From assembly GCA_013202745.1 (NCBI GenBank), contig JABMRJ010000118.1, positions 1 to 36,067 of the forward strand: a stretch of 36,067 bases of DNA, read 5' to 3'. Positions 7,765 through 15,198 of the stretch are shown piece after piece; within the stretch, counting starts at the first letter, position 1, and every line of letters begins with the position of its first letter. A program made the translations under genes and the position numbers. The notes beneath the pieces are model-generated. The model was not told where the DNA came from. It did no database searches and worked only from the letters and a program-made list of their open reading frames with translations. This DNA is from Candidatus Omnitrophota bacterium. GTDB taxonomy: Bacteria; Omnitrophota; Gorgyraeia; JABMRJ01.

Positions 7765-9450
7765 ATGTTTAGAAAAAAGAGAGAGATAGTAGACCTCCTT
7801 GTTGAGAAGAAGATGGTGACGACAGAGCAGATAGCTGCTGCCAATAAGGAGATCAAAAAGACCGGCCTTACTCTCGACAAGGCCCTCATAAAGCTCGGGT
7901 TTATCACCGAAGAGGATGTGGCATACACCATGGCCGAGGATCTCGGCGTGCCGTTTATGGATATAAGGGAGTATATATTGGATCCAAAGGTCATGGGGGT
8001 TATTACGGAGAATATGGCGAGGGAATATAAAGCCGTGCCGGTATTCAGGGTCAAGGATACATTGACTGTTGCCATGGTCAACCCGAAAGATATAGTCGCT
8101 ATAGATGAGATAAGAAATAAGACGAAGTGCAGTAATATCGAGGCGGTACTGGGGTCTAAAGAAGCCATCATGAAGACGGTCGATCAATACTACAGCGGGG
8201 TCGCCAAGTTCGACGATGTCTTGAAGGGCATAGCCAAGGGCGAAGCCGCTGCGCTTAAGGATGATGTGGGCGTCAAGGAATTGACTCAGATGGCAGAAGA
8301 GGCGCCTATAGTCAAGCTCGTAAATCTTCTCATCCTGGAAGCCGTTAAAGTAAGAGCGAGCGATATCCACATTGAGCCGGATGAGACTCTTACAAGGGTA
8401 AGGTACAGGATAGACGGAGTCTTGCGCGAGATAAATACCACTCCAAAACATCTACAGCAGGCGATAGCATCGAGGGTAAAGCTCTTATCAAGGATGGATA
8501 TCTCTGAAAAGAGGAAGCCCCAGGACGGTAAGATAGAGATGAAGCTGGAAGATAAGAGCCTCGACATGAGGGTATCGACATGCCCTACAGTGCACGGGGA
8601 GAATATAGTAATAAGGATATTGGATAAATCGAGTGTAATGCTGGGATTGGGCGATATAGGTTTTAGTGAGGATGATCTGAAGAAATATGATGAGCTCATA
8701 CATAGGCCGCACGGGATAGTACTCGTGACAGGACCAACGGGCAGCGGAAAGACATCGACCCTCTATGCTTCAATCGCCACTATAAATTCCATTGAAAAGA
8801 ATATAGTTACCATTGAAGACCCCGTAGAATACCAGATCCCCCTTATAAGGCAGACACAGGTCAATCCAAAGATAGGTTTTACATTTGCAGAGGGCTTGCG
8901 CACATTCTTGAGGCAGGACCCCGATATAATTATGGTCGGTGAAATAAGGGACAGGGAGACCGGGGAGATAGCTGTCCAGGCATCGCTCACGGGCCACCTC
9001 GTCTTTTCTACGCTCCATACAAACGACTCATCCACGGCAGTTACGAGGCTTATGGAGATGGGAATCGAACCCTTCCTGATATCGAGCACACTTTCAGGGG
9101 TATTGGCCCAAAGGCTGGTAAGGGTTATCTGCAAGAGGTGTAAAGAAAGCTACACCCCTCCGGCCGATGTCTTGAAGCGCCTTGGTTTCAAGGAGAAGAT
9201 CAATTTTTACAAGGGGAAAGGCTGCACAAAATGCAACTATTCAGGGTTTGCGGGGAGACTGGGTGTCTTTGAATTATTGATTCTGGATGACAAGATGAAA
9301 GAGCTTATTGTAAAAAAGGTATCCGGTGATGAAATAAAGAAACTCGCTATAGAGAGGGGCTTGAGGACACTCTTCCAGGATGGTATGGAGAAGATAAAGA
9401 AGGGCATTACAACACCCGAAGAGATATTGAGGGTATTGGAGATGGGGTAG
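7765..9450 (+). CDS. gspE: Type II secretion / type IV pilus assembly ATPase (GspE/PilB)
   Basis: The hexameric cytoplasmic ATPase that powers pseudopilus or pilus extension. Residues 1-150 form the MshEN/T2SSE N-terminal domain. The Walker A box GPTGSGKT is at 323-330, followed by an Asp box and by Walker B in DIIMVGEIRD, then the His box region TGHLVFSTLHTND. A tetracysteine zinc site typical of GspE/PilB is present: Cys456 and Cys459 (CKRC), Cys487 and Cys490 (CTKC). The length of 561 residues is normal. AAGGAAG lies just upstream of the ATG. It leads an operon with gspF six bases downstream. It could equally be named pilB; the E-F-G-H-I-J-K-L-M gene order favours the gsp naming. Confidence 0.96.
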   Translation: MFRKKREIVDLLVEKKMVTTEQIAAANKEIKKTGLTLDKALIKLGFITEEDVAYTMAEDLGVPFMDIREYILDPKVMGVITENMAREYKAVPVFRVKDTLTVAMVNPKDIVAIDEIRNKTKCSNIEAVLGSKEAIMKTVDQYYSGVAKFDDVLKGIAKGEAAALKDDVGVKELTQMAEEAPIVKLVNLLILEAVKVRASDIHIEPDETLTRVRYRIDGVLREINTTPKHLQQAIASRVKLLSRMDISEKRKPQDGKIEMKLEDKSLDMRVSTCPTVHGENIVIRILDKSSVMLGLGDIGFSEDDLKKYDELIHRPHGIVLVTGPTGSGKTSTLYASIATINSIEKNIVTIEDPVEYQIPLIRQTQVNPKIGFTFAEGLRTFLRQDPDIIMVGEIRDRETGEIAVQASLTGHLVFSTLHTNDSSTAVTRLMEMGIEPFLISSTLSGVLAQRLVRVICKRCKESYTPPADVLKRLGFKEKINFYKGKGCTKCNYSGFAGRLGVFELLILDDKMKELIVKKVSGDEIKKLAIERGLRTLFQDGMEKIKKGITTPEEILRVLEMG

Positions 9451-9456
9451 CGCATT

Positions 9457-10668
9457 ATGCCGGTATTCAGGTATAAGGTACGTGACAAATTCGGCAAGCA
9501 GTCCACGGGGTTGATGGGCGGAGATAGTAGGGATGCCATTGCCAGCCATTTCGAGGCGATGGGGTATACGCCTATAACCATAGAGGTCGAAGAAGATGTA
9601 AAGGAATCCGCTCTTCTTGGTAAGCGGAAGAAGATAAAACGCGAAGATATGAATATCTTCAACCGCCAGCTTGTGACCATGATAAAGGCAGGGTTGCCCC
9701 TGCTTGCCTCTCTCAACTCCCTGGAAAAACAGACCAGTAGCCCGACCTTAAGAAACATCATCAAAGATATCATAAAAGATATAGAAGGCGGGAGCAGCTT
9801 TTCACAAGCGCTCAAAAAACATCCCACAGTATTCAATGACCTGTATGTCAATACCATAAAGGGTGGCGAGATGGGGGGTGCCCTCGACATCGTCCTTGAG
9901 AGACTGGCAGACTTAAGCGAGCACGAAGCGGACAATATACAGAAGATAAAATCGGCCACAAGGTATCCTATCATAACCATAAGTGTCCTTGTGATAGGTT
10001 TCTCAGTCCTTGTAACATTCGTCGTCCCAAAATTTACTTCTATATTTGATCAATTTGAAGGGCAGCTGCCTTTACCCACAAGGATACTGATAGGTATAAA
10101 TTACCTTATCACTAACTACTGGTATGCAATAATTGGCGTAGGTGCCATAAGCTTTTTTGCGGGAAAAAAATATATAAATACGAAACAGGGAAGGCGCGTA
10201 TGGGATAGGATTAAGCTTAAAATGCCTGTATTCGGCACGCTTATATTTATGCTGACCATGTCCCGTTTTACGCGCATTACGGCCATAATGATAAGGAGCG
10301 GTGTGCCTATACTTGCGATACTGGATATGGTGTCAGGCACTACGGGAAATGTCCTTATTTCAGAAGCCATAAGGGATGTCTTAAAGAGCGTTAATGAAGG
10401 AAAAAGTATGGCTGAGCCCATGGCGAAAAGCAAAGTCTTCTCTCCTATGGTGGTCCAGATGGTTGCCATAGGAGAAGAGACAGGGCAATTAGATGACCTC
10501 CTCTTCCGTGTTTCTGAATATTATGATAGTCAGGCAGATTATATCATAAAGAACCTGACTACTATGATAGAGCCTATACTTATCGTTACCCTTGGGTGTG
10601 TGGTCCTATTGCTGGCCCTTGCCATATTCCTGCCTATGTGGAATATGATAAGCTTAATAAAGAAGTAA
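9457..10668 (+). CDS. gspF: Type II secretion / type IV pilus inner-membrane platform protein (GspF/PilC)
   Basis: The polytopic platform protein that couples the assembly ATPase to pilin insertion. It starts MPVFRYKVRD, the usual GspF/PilC opening. Two homologous T2SSF domains are visible: the first near residues 65-190 (FNRQLVTMIKAGLPLLASL, then GGEMGGALD) and the second near 265-390 (FTRITAIMIRSGVPILAIL, then GEETGQLDDL). Membrane segments are near 170-190, 220-240 and 375-395. At 403 residues it has the standard length. It follows gspE by six bases. No terminator is seen after it, but the next gene has its own promoter. Confidence 0.96.
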   Translation: MPVFRYKVRDKFGKQSTGLMGGDSRDAIASHFEAMGYTPITIEVEEDVKESALLGKRKKIKREDMNIFNRQLVTMIKAGLPLLASLNSLEKQTSSPTLRNIIKDIIKDIEGGSSFSQALKKHPTVFNDLYVNTIKGGEMGGALDIVLERLADLSEHEADNIQKIKSATRYPIITISVLVIGFSVLVTFVVPKFTSIFDQFEGQLPLPTRILIGINYLITNYWYAIIGVGAISFFAGKKYINTKQGRRVWDRIKLKMPVFGTLIFMLTMSRFTRITAIMIRSGVPILAILDMVSGTTGNVLISEAIRDVLKSVNEGKSMAEPMAKSKVFSPMVVQMVAIGEETGQLDDLLFRVSEYYDSQADYIIKNLTTMIEPILIVTLGCVVLLLALAIFLPMWNMISLIKK

Positions 10669-10697
10669 ATAAAGTAGCGATTTTTAGATTGGTTGCA

Positions 10698-10726
10698 TTG
10701 ACGTTGTGATTTTTATATGATATACT
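10698..10726 (+). promoter_or_regulatory. Sigma-70-type promoter of the major pilin gene
   Basis: TTGACG (10698-10703) and TATACT (10721-10726) are 17 bases apart, each one base from consensus. This is the best promoter in the window. It lies in the 116-base gap after gspF, about 60 bases upstream of the pilin ATG. Confidence 0.75.
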
Positions 10727-10747
10727 TTAAGACAGAGGTGAAAAAGA

Positions 10748-10765
10748 TACCTTTTAATGAAGGTA
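10748..10765 (+). promoter_or_regulatory. Leader hairpin just upstream of the pilin ribosome binding site
   Basis: TACCTT (10748-10753) pairs perfectly with AAGGTA (10760-10765) around a six-base loop. The hairpin ends immediately before the very strong ribosome binding site around 10768-10777 (GGAGGAGGTGG), which serves the ATG at 10785. It may stabilise the mRNA or affect initiation. The stem is short and AT-rich, so chance is possible. Confidence 0.4.
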
Positions 10766-10784
10766 GGGAGGAGGTGGATATAAA

Positions 10785-11111
10785 ATGTTCTTAAGAGATA
10801 ACAAGGGTTTTACACTGATAGAGCTGATCATGGTCATAGTGATACTCGGAATATTGGCTATAGTAGCCATTCCTAAGTATGGTGACCTGAAAGCCGATGC
10901 CGAAGCTGGGGTAGCCGTAGGCGTAAAGACCGCTATTGAGTCTGGCGCAAGGATATGGAATGCCAGATATATGATGGGGTCAACGGATGCTACCACTGCA
11001 TATCCAGCAGCATGGACAGACTGTCTGGAAGAGACCGCAGATGTAGATGCAAAGTATAACATAACCTACACATCTGCAGACGGTAAGGTTACCGGCATAG
11101 TACAGAAATAA
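10785..11111 (+). CDS. Major pilin / pseudopilin (type IV pilin-like, GspG position)
   Basis: The likely main subunit of the pilus or pseudopilus. A short positively charged leader ends in the prepilin peptidase site KG/FTLIEL, with Gly at -1 and Glu at +5, followed by the hydrophobic helix IMVIVILGILAIVAIP. The body (DLKADAEAGVAVGVKTAIES) recalls MshA-type pilins more than classical GspG. The precursor is only 108 residues, about 100 after cleavage, short for either family. There is one cysteine, so no intramolecular disulfide. It has its own near-consensus promoter, an excellent ribosome binding site (GGAGGAGGTGG) and a strong terminator 32 bases after the stop, which fits high independent expression of the most abundant subunit. 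Confidence 0.92.
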   Translation: MFLRDNKGFTLIELIMVIVILGILAIVAIPKYGDLKADAEAGVAVGVKTAIESGARIWNARYMMGSTDATTAYPAAWTDCLEETADVDAKYNITYTSADGKVTGIVQK

Positions 11112-11143
11112 TCATAAGGGCATGATACTTATGTAATTTAGCC

Positions 11144-11176
11144 AAAAAGGGAAGGACTAAATGTCCTTCCCTTTTT
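11144..11176 (+). terminator. Rho-independent terminator after the pilin gene
   Basis: A perfect 14-base-pair stem: AAAAAGGGAAGGAC (11144-11157) and GTCCTTCCCTTTTT (11163-11176), with loop TAAAT. The descending arm ends in five T residues. The flanking A and T runs pair, so it could also work on the opposite strand. Confidence 0.9.
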
Positions 11177-11190
11177 ATAGAGATTCTAAG

Positions 11191-13605
11191 ATGCAAATGA
11201 AAGAACCTATACTAAAACGAAAAGAATCCTTACTTATCTTACTGTTTTTCGCATTAATTTTATTCTGGTTCCATGACGTTATATTCTACGAAAACATCTT
11301 TTCTGATTCAGACCTCGGAAGATACTTCTATCCCCTCAGGCATTTTGCAGTAAATTCTATGAAAGGCGGTGACGTGCCCCTCTGGAACCCCTACATTCAT
11401 GTCGGTAAGCCTTTACTGGCAACTCTCCAGACGTGTGTATTCTATCCTGTAAGCATTATCTATTATATCATCCCTGCGTTTGATGATGCATTCGACTGGT
11501 ATATAATATTCCATTTTATCTTGGCCGGCATATTCATGTATATACTCATGCGTTATTGGAAGCACTCAAGGACGGCCGCTTCTGTATCATCTGTTGTTTT
11601 TGTATTCGGGGGCTACCTTTCGTCGGTCATAAGTTTGAATACATCATTGAGCTCTGTTGTGTGGCTGCCCATTATAGTGCTCTTTTTTGACAAGGCCCTA
11701 AGGACAAAACGCCCCTTCTATGCAGTAGTTGCAAGTATATTCATGGCCATACAGTTCCTTGGCGGCGAGCCGACCATGATATACTGCACGACATGGCTTA
11801 TATTCTTCTATTTATTGGGTTTTATCTATACATCACGCAGTAGGGAATGCGGGCCAAAAGGTGTGCTGATGCTTTTCGGTCTCTTTGTAATAACTGCAGG
11901 GCTCTGGGTATTAATCTCTGCCATACAGCTTCTTCCATTCATTGAACTTCTCTCAAAGTCGACAAGGGCAGGCGTAAATGATTTTAATACTATAACGACA
12001 TGGTCATTATCACCTCCGGAACTATTAGCGTTTTTTATACCATATGTACTTGGAAATATCAGTATACCTGCGGCATATCTCGACACCCAACAGTGGATGA
12101 CCAATTTTTATTTAGGTATAATACCGTTTTTCTTTATACTCTTCGCCTTTATTTCACGCCCATCAAAGAAGGCCAAATTTTTCGGCATACTTACAGTACT
12201 ATTCCTCATCCTGGCCCTGGGCAGGTACACCCCTATGTACAAGATACTCCATGATTATATATTCGGATTCGGCCATATACGTTATCCTATAAGGTTTATC
12301 TTTGTAGCGATATTCAGTATTTCCATCCTTGCGGGCATGGGATATGATGCATTTGTAAAGATATGGGACGATGAAAGAAAAAAGACCATTACGAAATGGA
12401 TAGTCGTATTAAACGGCCTCCTTGGAATTTTACTCATCTCTTTCCTTAAATTCCAGGAGCCGATCTATCGCTTTATAGTAAGCTCAAGGATATTGATAGA
12501 TAAGATAACTTTAATTAATCTTGAGAAGCTATTTAATGTCTTCCTATTTGACAGCGCGCATATCTGTCGTTTCTTCATCGCCTTTACCCTCGCAGCAATG
12601 GTCATCATACTCTATTTAAACCGTAAGATCGGCAAGGGCATCTTCGGGTTCCTTATAGTAGCCCTTGTCTTTATAGACCTGTATAGCGTAAATACCCGCA
12701 TAGCGGATATAGTAAACAATGAGATCTTCAAGCATGAGCCGCCCGGCTACAGCCTGCTAAAAAGAGATAAATCCCTCTTTCGCATAACGCGCACAGGACC
12801 AATACAGACATTAAACAAGTCTGTCTGGGGTGACAATTATGATTTAGCACAGTATTACAGAAAGGCCACATTCTATACTAATGCGCCTATGATATACGGC
12901 ATATATGATGCAGATGGCTACGGTTCTCTATTCAGAAAAGACAGGATCGATTTTATGGAGCTTATATTTAATGCAGAGTATCCCACAAGATCCAAGCTTA
13001 TAAATCTTCTTAATATTAAATATATGATCAGCGCTGAGCCACTCAGGGCGGGCCATTATGAGATGATATTCAAGGACAAGGTAGACAGGATACCTGTATT
13101 TAAGGACGGCAAGGTGTACACATACTACTATATAAGCAAGAATAATGCATGCATGGATAGGGCATTTTTGGTAAGAGAGGCAAGGGTTGCCGGGGATAGG
13201 GAAGAGGCCCTGGAGATCTTGGGAGAAGAAGGTTTTGACCCTGCAGAATTGGTTGTACTCGAGGAAGAGCCCAAAAGTTTCGATAAAAAGAGCGGTTTGA
13301 ATATAAAAGAATCTGTCAAGATAGTAAGTTATAAGCCTAAAGAGGTCATTATAGAGGCCTCTTGCAAAGAGCCTAAATTTCTTATATTGAGCGACTCTTA
13401 TTACCCCGGATGGAAGGTATTTGTCGACGGAAAAGATGATAAACTATATAGGGCGTATTATTTCTTAAGGGCCGTGCATCTTGACAGCGGCAAGCACGTT
13501 GTTAAGTTTGTTTTTGATCCGCTCTCTTATAAGATAGGCAAGATTATATCATTAATTACCATAACCTTTTTGGCTCTCTTCCTATTACGATTTGCTTTAT
13601 TATGA
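11191..13605 (+). CDS. YfhO-like polytopic membrane protein (probable GT-C-type glycosyltransferase)
   Basis: A large integral membrane protein with about a dozen hydrophobic segments in the first 550 residues, a soluble domain of about 240 residues, and a final membrane helix (IISLITITFLALFLL region). The start resembles the YfhO family: a first membrane helix, then an SDSDLGRYFYPLRHF loop with acidic residues and an LWNPYIHVGKPLLA motif. The late YPGWKVFVDGKDDK segment is also typical of YfhO-like proteins. B. subtilis YfhO takes part in lipoteichoic acid glycosylation; the substrate here is unknown. An upstream in-frame ATG at 11161 lies in the loop of the pilin terminator, so ATG 11191 (or 11197) is preferred, giving 804 residues. 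It interrupts the pseudopilin genes, which suggests, without proof, that it modifies pilins or surface glycans. Confidence 0.75.
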   Translation: MQMKEPILKRKESLLILLFFALILFWFHDVIFYENIFSDSDLGRYFYPLRHFAVNSMKGGDVPLWNPYIHVGKPLLATLQTCVFYPVSIIYYIIPAFDDAFDWYIIFHFILAGIFMYILMRYWKHSRTAASVSSVVFVFGGYLSSVISLNTSLSSVVWLPIIVLFFDKALRTKRPFYAVVASIFMAIQFLGGEPTMIYCTTWLIFFYLLGFIYTSRSRECGPKGVLMLFGLFVITAGLWVLISAIQLLPFIELLSKSTRAGVNDFNTITTWSLSPPELLAFFIPYVLGNISIPAAYLDTQQWMTNFYLGIIPFFFILFAFISRPSKKAKFFGILTVLFLILALGRYTPMYKILHDYIFGFGHIRYPIRFIFVAIFSISILAGMGYDAFVKIWDDERKKTITKWIVVLNGLLGILLISFLKFQEPIYRFIVSSRILIDKITLINLEKLFNVFLFDSAHICRFFIAFTLAAMVIILYLNRKIGKGIFGFLIVALVFIDLYSVNTRIADIVNNEIFKHEPPGYSLLKRDKSLFRITRTGPIQTLNKSVWGDNYDLAQYYRKATFYTNAPMIYGIYDADGYGSLFRKDRIDFMELIFNAEYPTRSKLINLLNIKYMISAEPLRAGHYEMIFKDKVDRIPVFKDGKVYTYYYISKNNACMDRAFLVREARVAGDREEALEILGEEGFDPAELVVLEEEPKSFDKKSGLNIKESVKIVSYKPKEVIIEASCKEPKFLILSDSYYPGWKVFVDGKDDKLYRAYYFLRAVHLDSGKHVVKFVFDPLSYKIGKIISLITITFLALFLLRFALL

Positions 13606-13619
13606 TTAGATGGTATACT
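13592..13619 (+). promoter_or_regulatory. Candidate promoter for the minor pseudopilin operon
   Basis: TTGCTT (13592-13597) and TATACT (13614-13619) are 16 bases apart, with a second TATAAT at 13622-13627. The elements lie in the 3' end of the YfhO-like gene and just after it, before the gspH start at 13640. The spacing and the -35 are imperfect. Confidence 0.35.
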
Positions 13620-13639
13620 ATTATAATATTGCGGTATAT

Positions 13640-14158
13640 ATGAAAAAAGGCTTTACTTTAATAGAACTTATAATTGTTGTAATAATAATAGCCATAGTGG
13701 CAATCACTGCCTTGCCGCGGCTTGCACAGATTGGTGAAATCAGGATGCATATGGCGTCCCGCAAGATGGCTGCGGATATGAAGTGGGCCCACGAATACGC
13801 CATAGCACGCAATCGCAACACGAGCATGGTCTTTAACCCTGCGCCTACTAATACTTATGTGATACAAGAAAATTCATCAGGCAGTTGGCAGACTCTTATA
13901 GATCCGACAACAGGGGATCCATTTAGCATTAATCTTAATACAGGGGAATATAAGGGTGTGAGCATTAAGAGCGCAGACTTTGGCGGAGGCAGAATACTTG
14001 TATTCGACGCCATGGGGAGGCCTTATACAGATAGTGCTCTTACCACAGAACTTACAAATATCGGTACTGTGATACTGGAGGTAGCAGGTGCTAGTAACGT
14101 GACTGAAACTACAATAGCTGTTAGCCCGGAGACAGGGGTAGTATCATTTAATGAATAG
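13640..14158 (+). CDS. gspH: Minor pseudopilin H (GspH-like)
   Basis: A minor pseudopilin thought to sit near the pseudopilus tip. The sequence opens MKKGFTLIEL with Gly at -1 and Glu at +5 relative to the prepilin peptidase cut, then a hydrophobic helix (IIVVIIIAIVAITALP). The following GEIRMHMASRKMAADMKWAH stretch and AIARNRNTSMVF are typical of GspH/FimT proteins, as is the beta-rich C-terminal half. ATG 13640 is chosen over an in-frame ATG at 13610, because the earlier one adds ten residues (MVYYYNIAVY) that do not look like a prepilin leader. Its end overlaps the next gene by eight bases at ATGAATAG, implying translational coupling. Confidence 0.88.
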   Translation: MKKGFTLIELIIVVIIIAIVAITALPRLAQIGEIRMHMASRKMAADMKWAHEYAIARNRNTSMVFNPAPTNTYVIQENSSGSWQTLIDPTTGDPFSINLNTGEYKGVSIKSADFGGGRILVFDAMGRPYTDSALTTELTNIGTVILEVAGASNVTETTIAVSPETGVVSFNE

Positions 14159-14726
14159 AAGAGATAAGGCATTTACATTGGTGGAGCTTATCGTAGTCCT
14201 GGTGGTAATGACAGTAGGGCTCGTTACCCTTATAATGTTACTAAAGAATGCAAGCGTCAATAATGCTGCAGCGCACTTTGTAACCACAGCTAATGAATTG
14301 GCCAAGGGCAAGATGGAGGAGCTTATAGGCATCGCTAAAAAGGATGGATTTGTAAGTATACCTACGGGAACGTATTCAGATGAAACTCCGGTCGCAGGTT
14401 TTGATAAATACAATAGATTGACGACGGTCTACTATGTTGCACCGCCGGACTTTCAGCAGGTAGGTTATCAGACAGATTACAAAAAAGTAAAAGTGACTGT
14501 AACGAGCGCAGCCGGCCTATCAACTGAAGTGGTACTGGATCCGATATTCAGCGATCACAAAAAGAAATCACCAGCAGGAAAACCACTTAGCCCAGGTATT
14601 CTAACGCCTGGAGAGATGGAGCCGTTACCAGAACCTGAACCAGAGTTTGAGCCACAGCCGGGATATGAGCCAATGCCGGAATCTGAATATGAAGTAGTTC
14701 CATATGAAGAAGAGCATTATGAATAG
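14151..14726 (+). CDS. gspI: Minor pseudopilin I / PilV-like with an acidic proline-rich tail
   Basis: The prepilin leader is short (MNRRDKA/FTLVEL) with Glu at +5 but Ala, not the usual Gly, at -1. The hydrophobic helix follows (IVVLVVMTVGLVTLIMLL). The middle (NELAKGKMEELI, then a beta-rich part ending VKVTVTSAAG) fits GspI/PilV-type minor pilins. Unusually, the last 45 residues or so are a low-complexity tail alternating Pro, Glu and Tyr (PLPEPEPEFEPQPG), strongly negative and absent from typical GspI. It overlaps both neighbours by eight bases. Its position between H and J supports the I assignment more than sequence detail does. Confidence 0.8.
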   Translation: MNRRDKAFTLVELIVVLVVMTVGLVTLIMLLKNASVNNAAAHFVTTANELAKGKMEELIGIAKKDGFVSIPTGTYSDETPVAGFDKYNRLTTVYYVAPPDFQQVGYQTDYKKVKVTVTSAAGLSTEVVLDPIFSDHKKKSPAGKPLSPGILTPGEMEPLPEPEPEFEPQPGYEPMPESEYEVVPYEEEHYE

Positions 14727-15198
14727 ACATACTAAGGGGTTTACTCTTGTAGAGATGGTAGTCACTATAGTAGTCCTTTCCGTGATGTTATTTAGCGTCA
14801 TGATGATCCTTACGGAGGGTCTTAAGATTTGGTGGGTCAATAGAAATTATGTTGAATTAAGAGCTAATGGCCGCTATGCCCTCTGGAAGATGGGCTTGGA
14901 GTTCCGCGAGGCAGAGTTTGTATTTTCTCAATCAGGAAATCAATCTGCCATAAGTTTTCTGTCGGATATAGATAGAGATGGAAACAGGGAGAAGATAGAT
15001 TATTGGCTGTCCGGCAATATGCTGGCAAGGAGCGAAGATGGGGGTACTCCATGGCCTTTAGCATATGATATGAATACAATCACTTTTAACTGGGATGCGC
15101 CGCTTCTTACAGTTGCAATGGAGCTTGTAAGGGGCGCCGAAACCGTTAACTTGCAGACGAGCGTAACAGCGAAATGTATCCCGCAGAGTCAGCTTTAG
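14719..15198 (+). CDS. gspJ: Minor pseudopilin J / PilW-like
   Basis: The prepilin motif HTKG/FTLVEM has Gly at -1 and Glu at +5, followed by a hydrophobic helix (VVTIVVLSVMLFSVMMIL). The body (LRANGRYALWKMGLEFREAE) and a beta-rich C-terminus with FLSDIDRDGNREKIDYWL match GspJ/PilW-type minor pilins. ATG 14719 is preferred to the in-frame ATG at 14704, because it recreates the eight-base ATGAATAG overlap also found at the H-I junction and leaves a compact leader of nine residues. In T2SS, J forms the tip complex with I and K, and the neighbours here are exactly those genes. Confidence 0.85.
   Translation: MNRHTKGFTLVEMVVTIVVLSVMLFSVMMILTEGLKIWWVNRNYVELRANGRYALWKMGLEFREAEFVFSQSGNQSAISFLSDIDRDGNREKIDYWLSGNMLARSEDGGTPWPLAYDMNTITFNWDAPLLTVAMELVRGAETVNLQTSVTAKCIPQSQL

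Noticed and set aside
7591-8451. Minus-strand open frame of 286 codons over the end of the nucleotidyltransferase and the start of gspE
   Set aside because: It lies opposite two genes with clear family motifs, lacks a recognisable domain, and has Cys/Tyr/Leu-rich content typical of antisense shadows.
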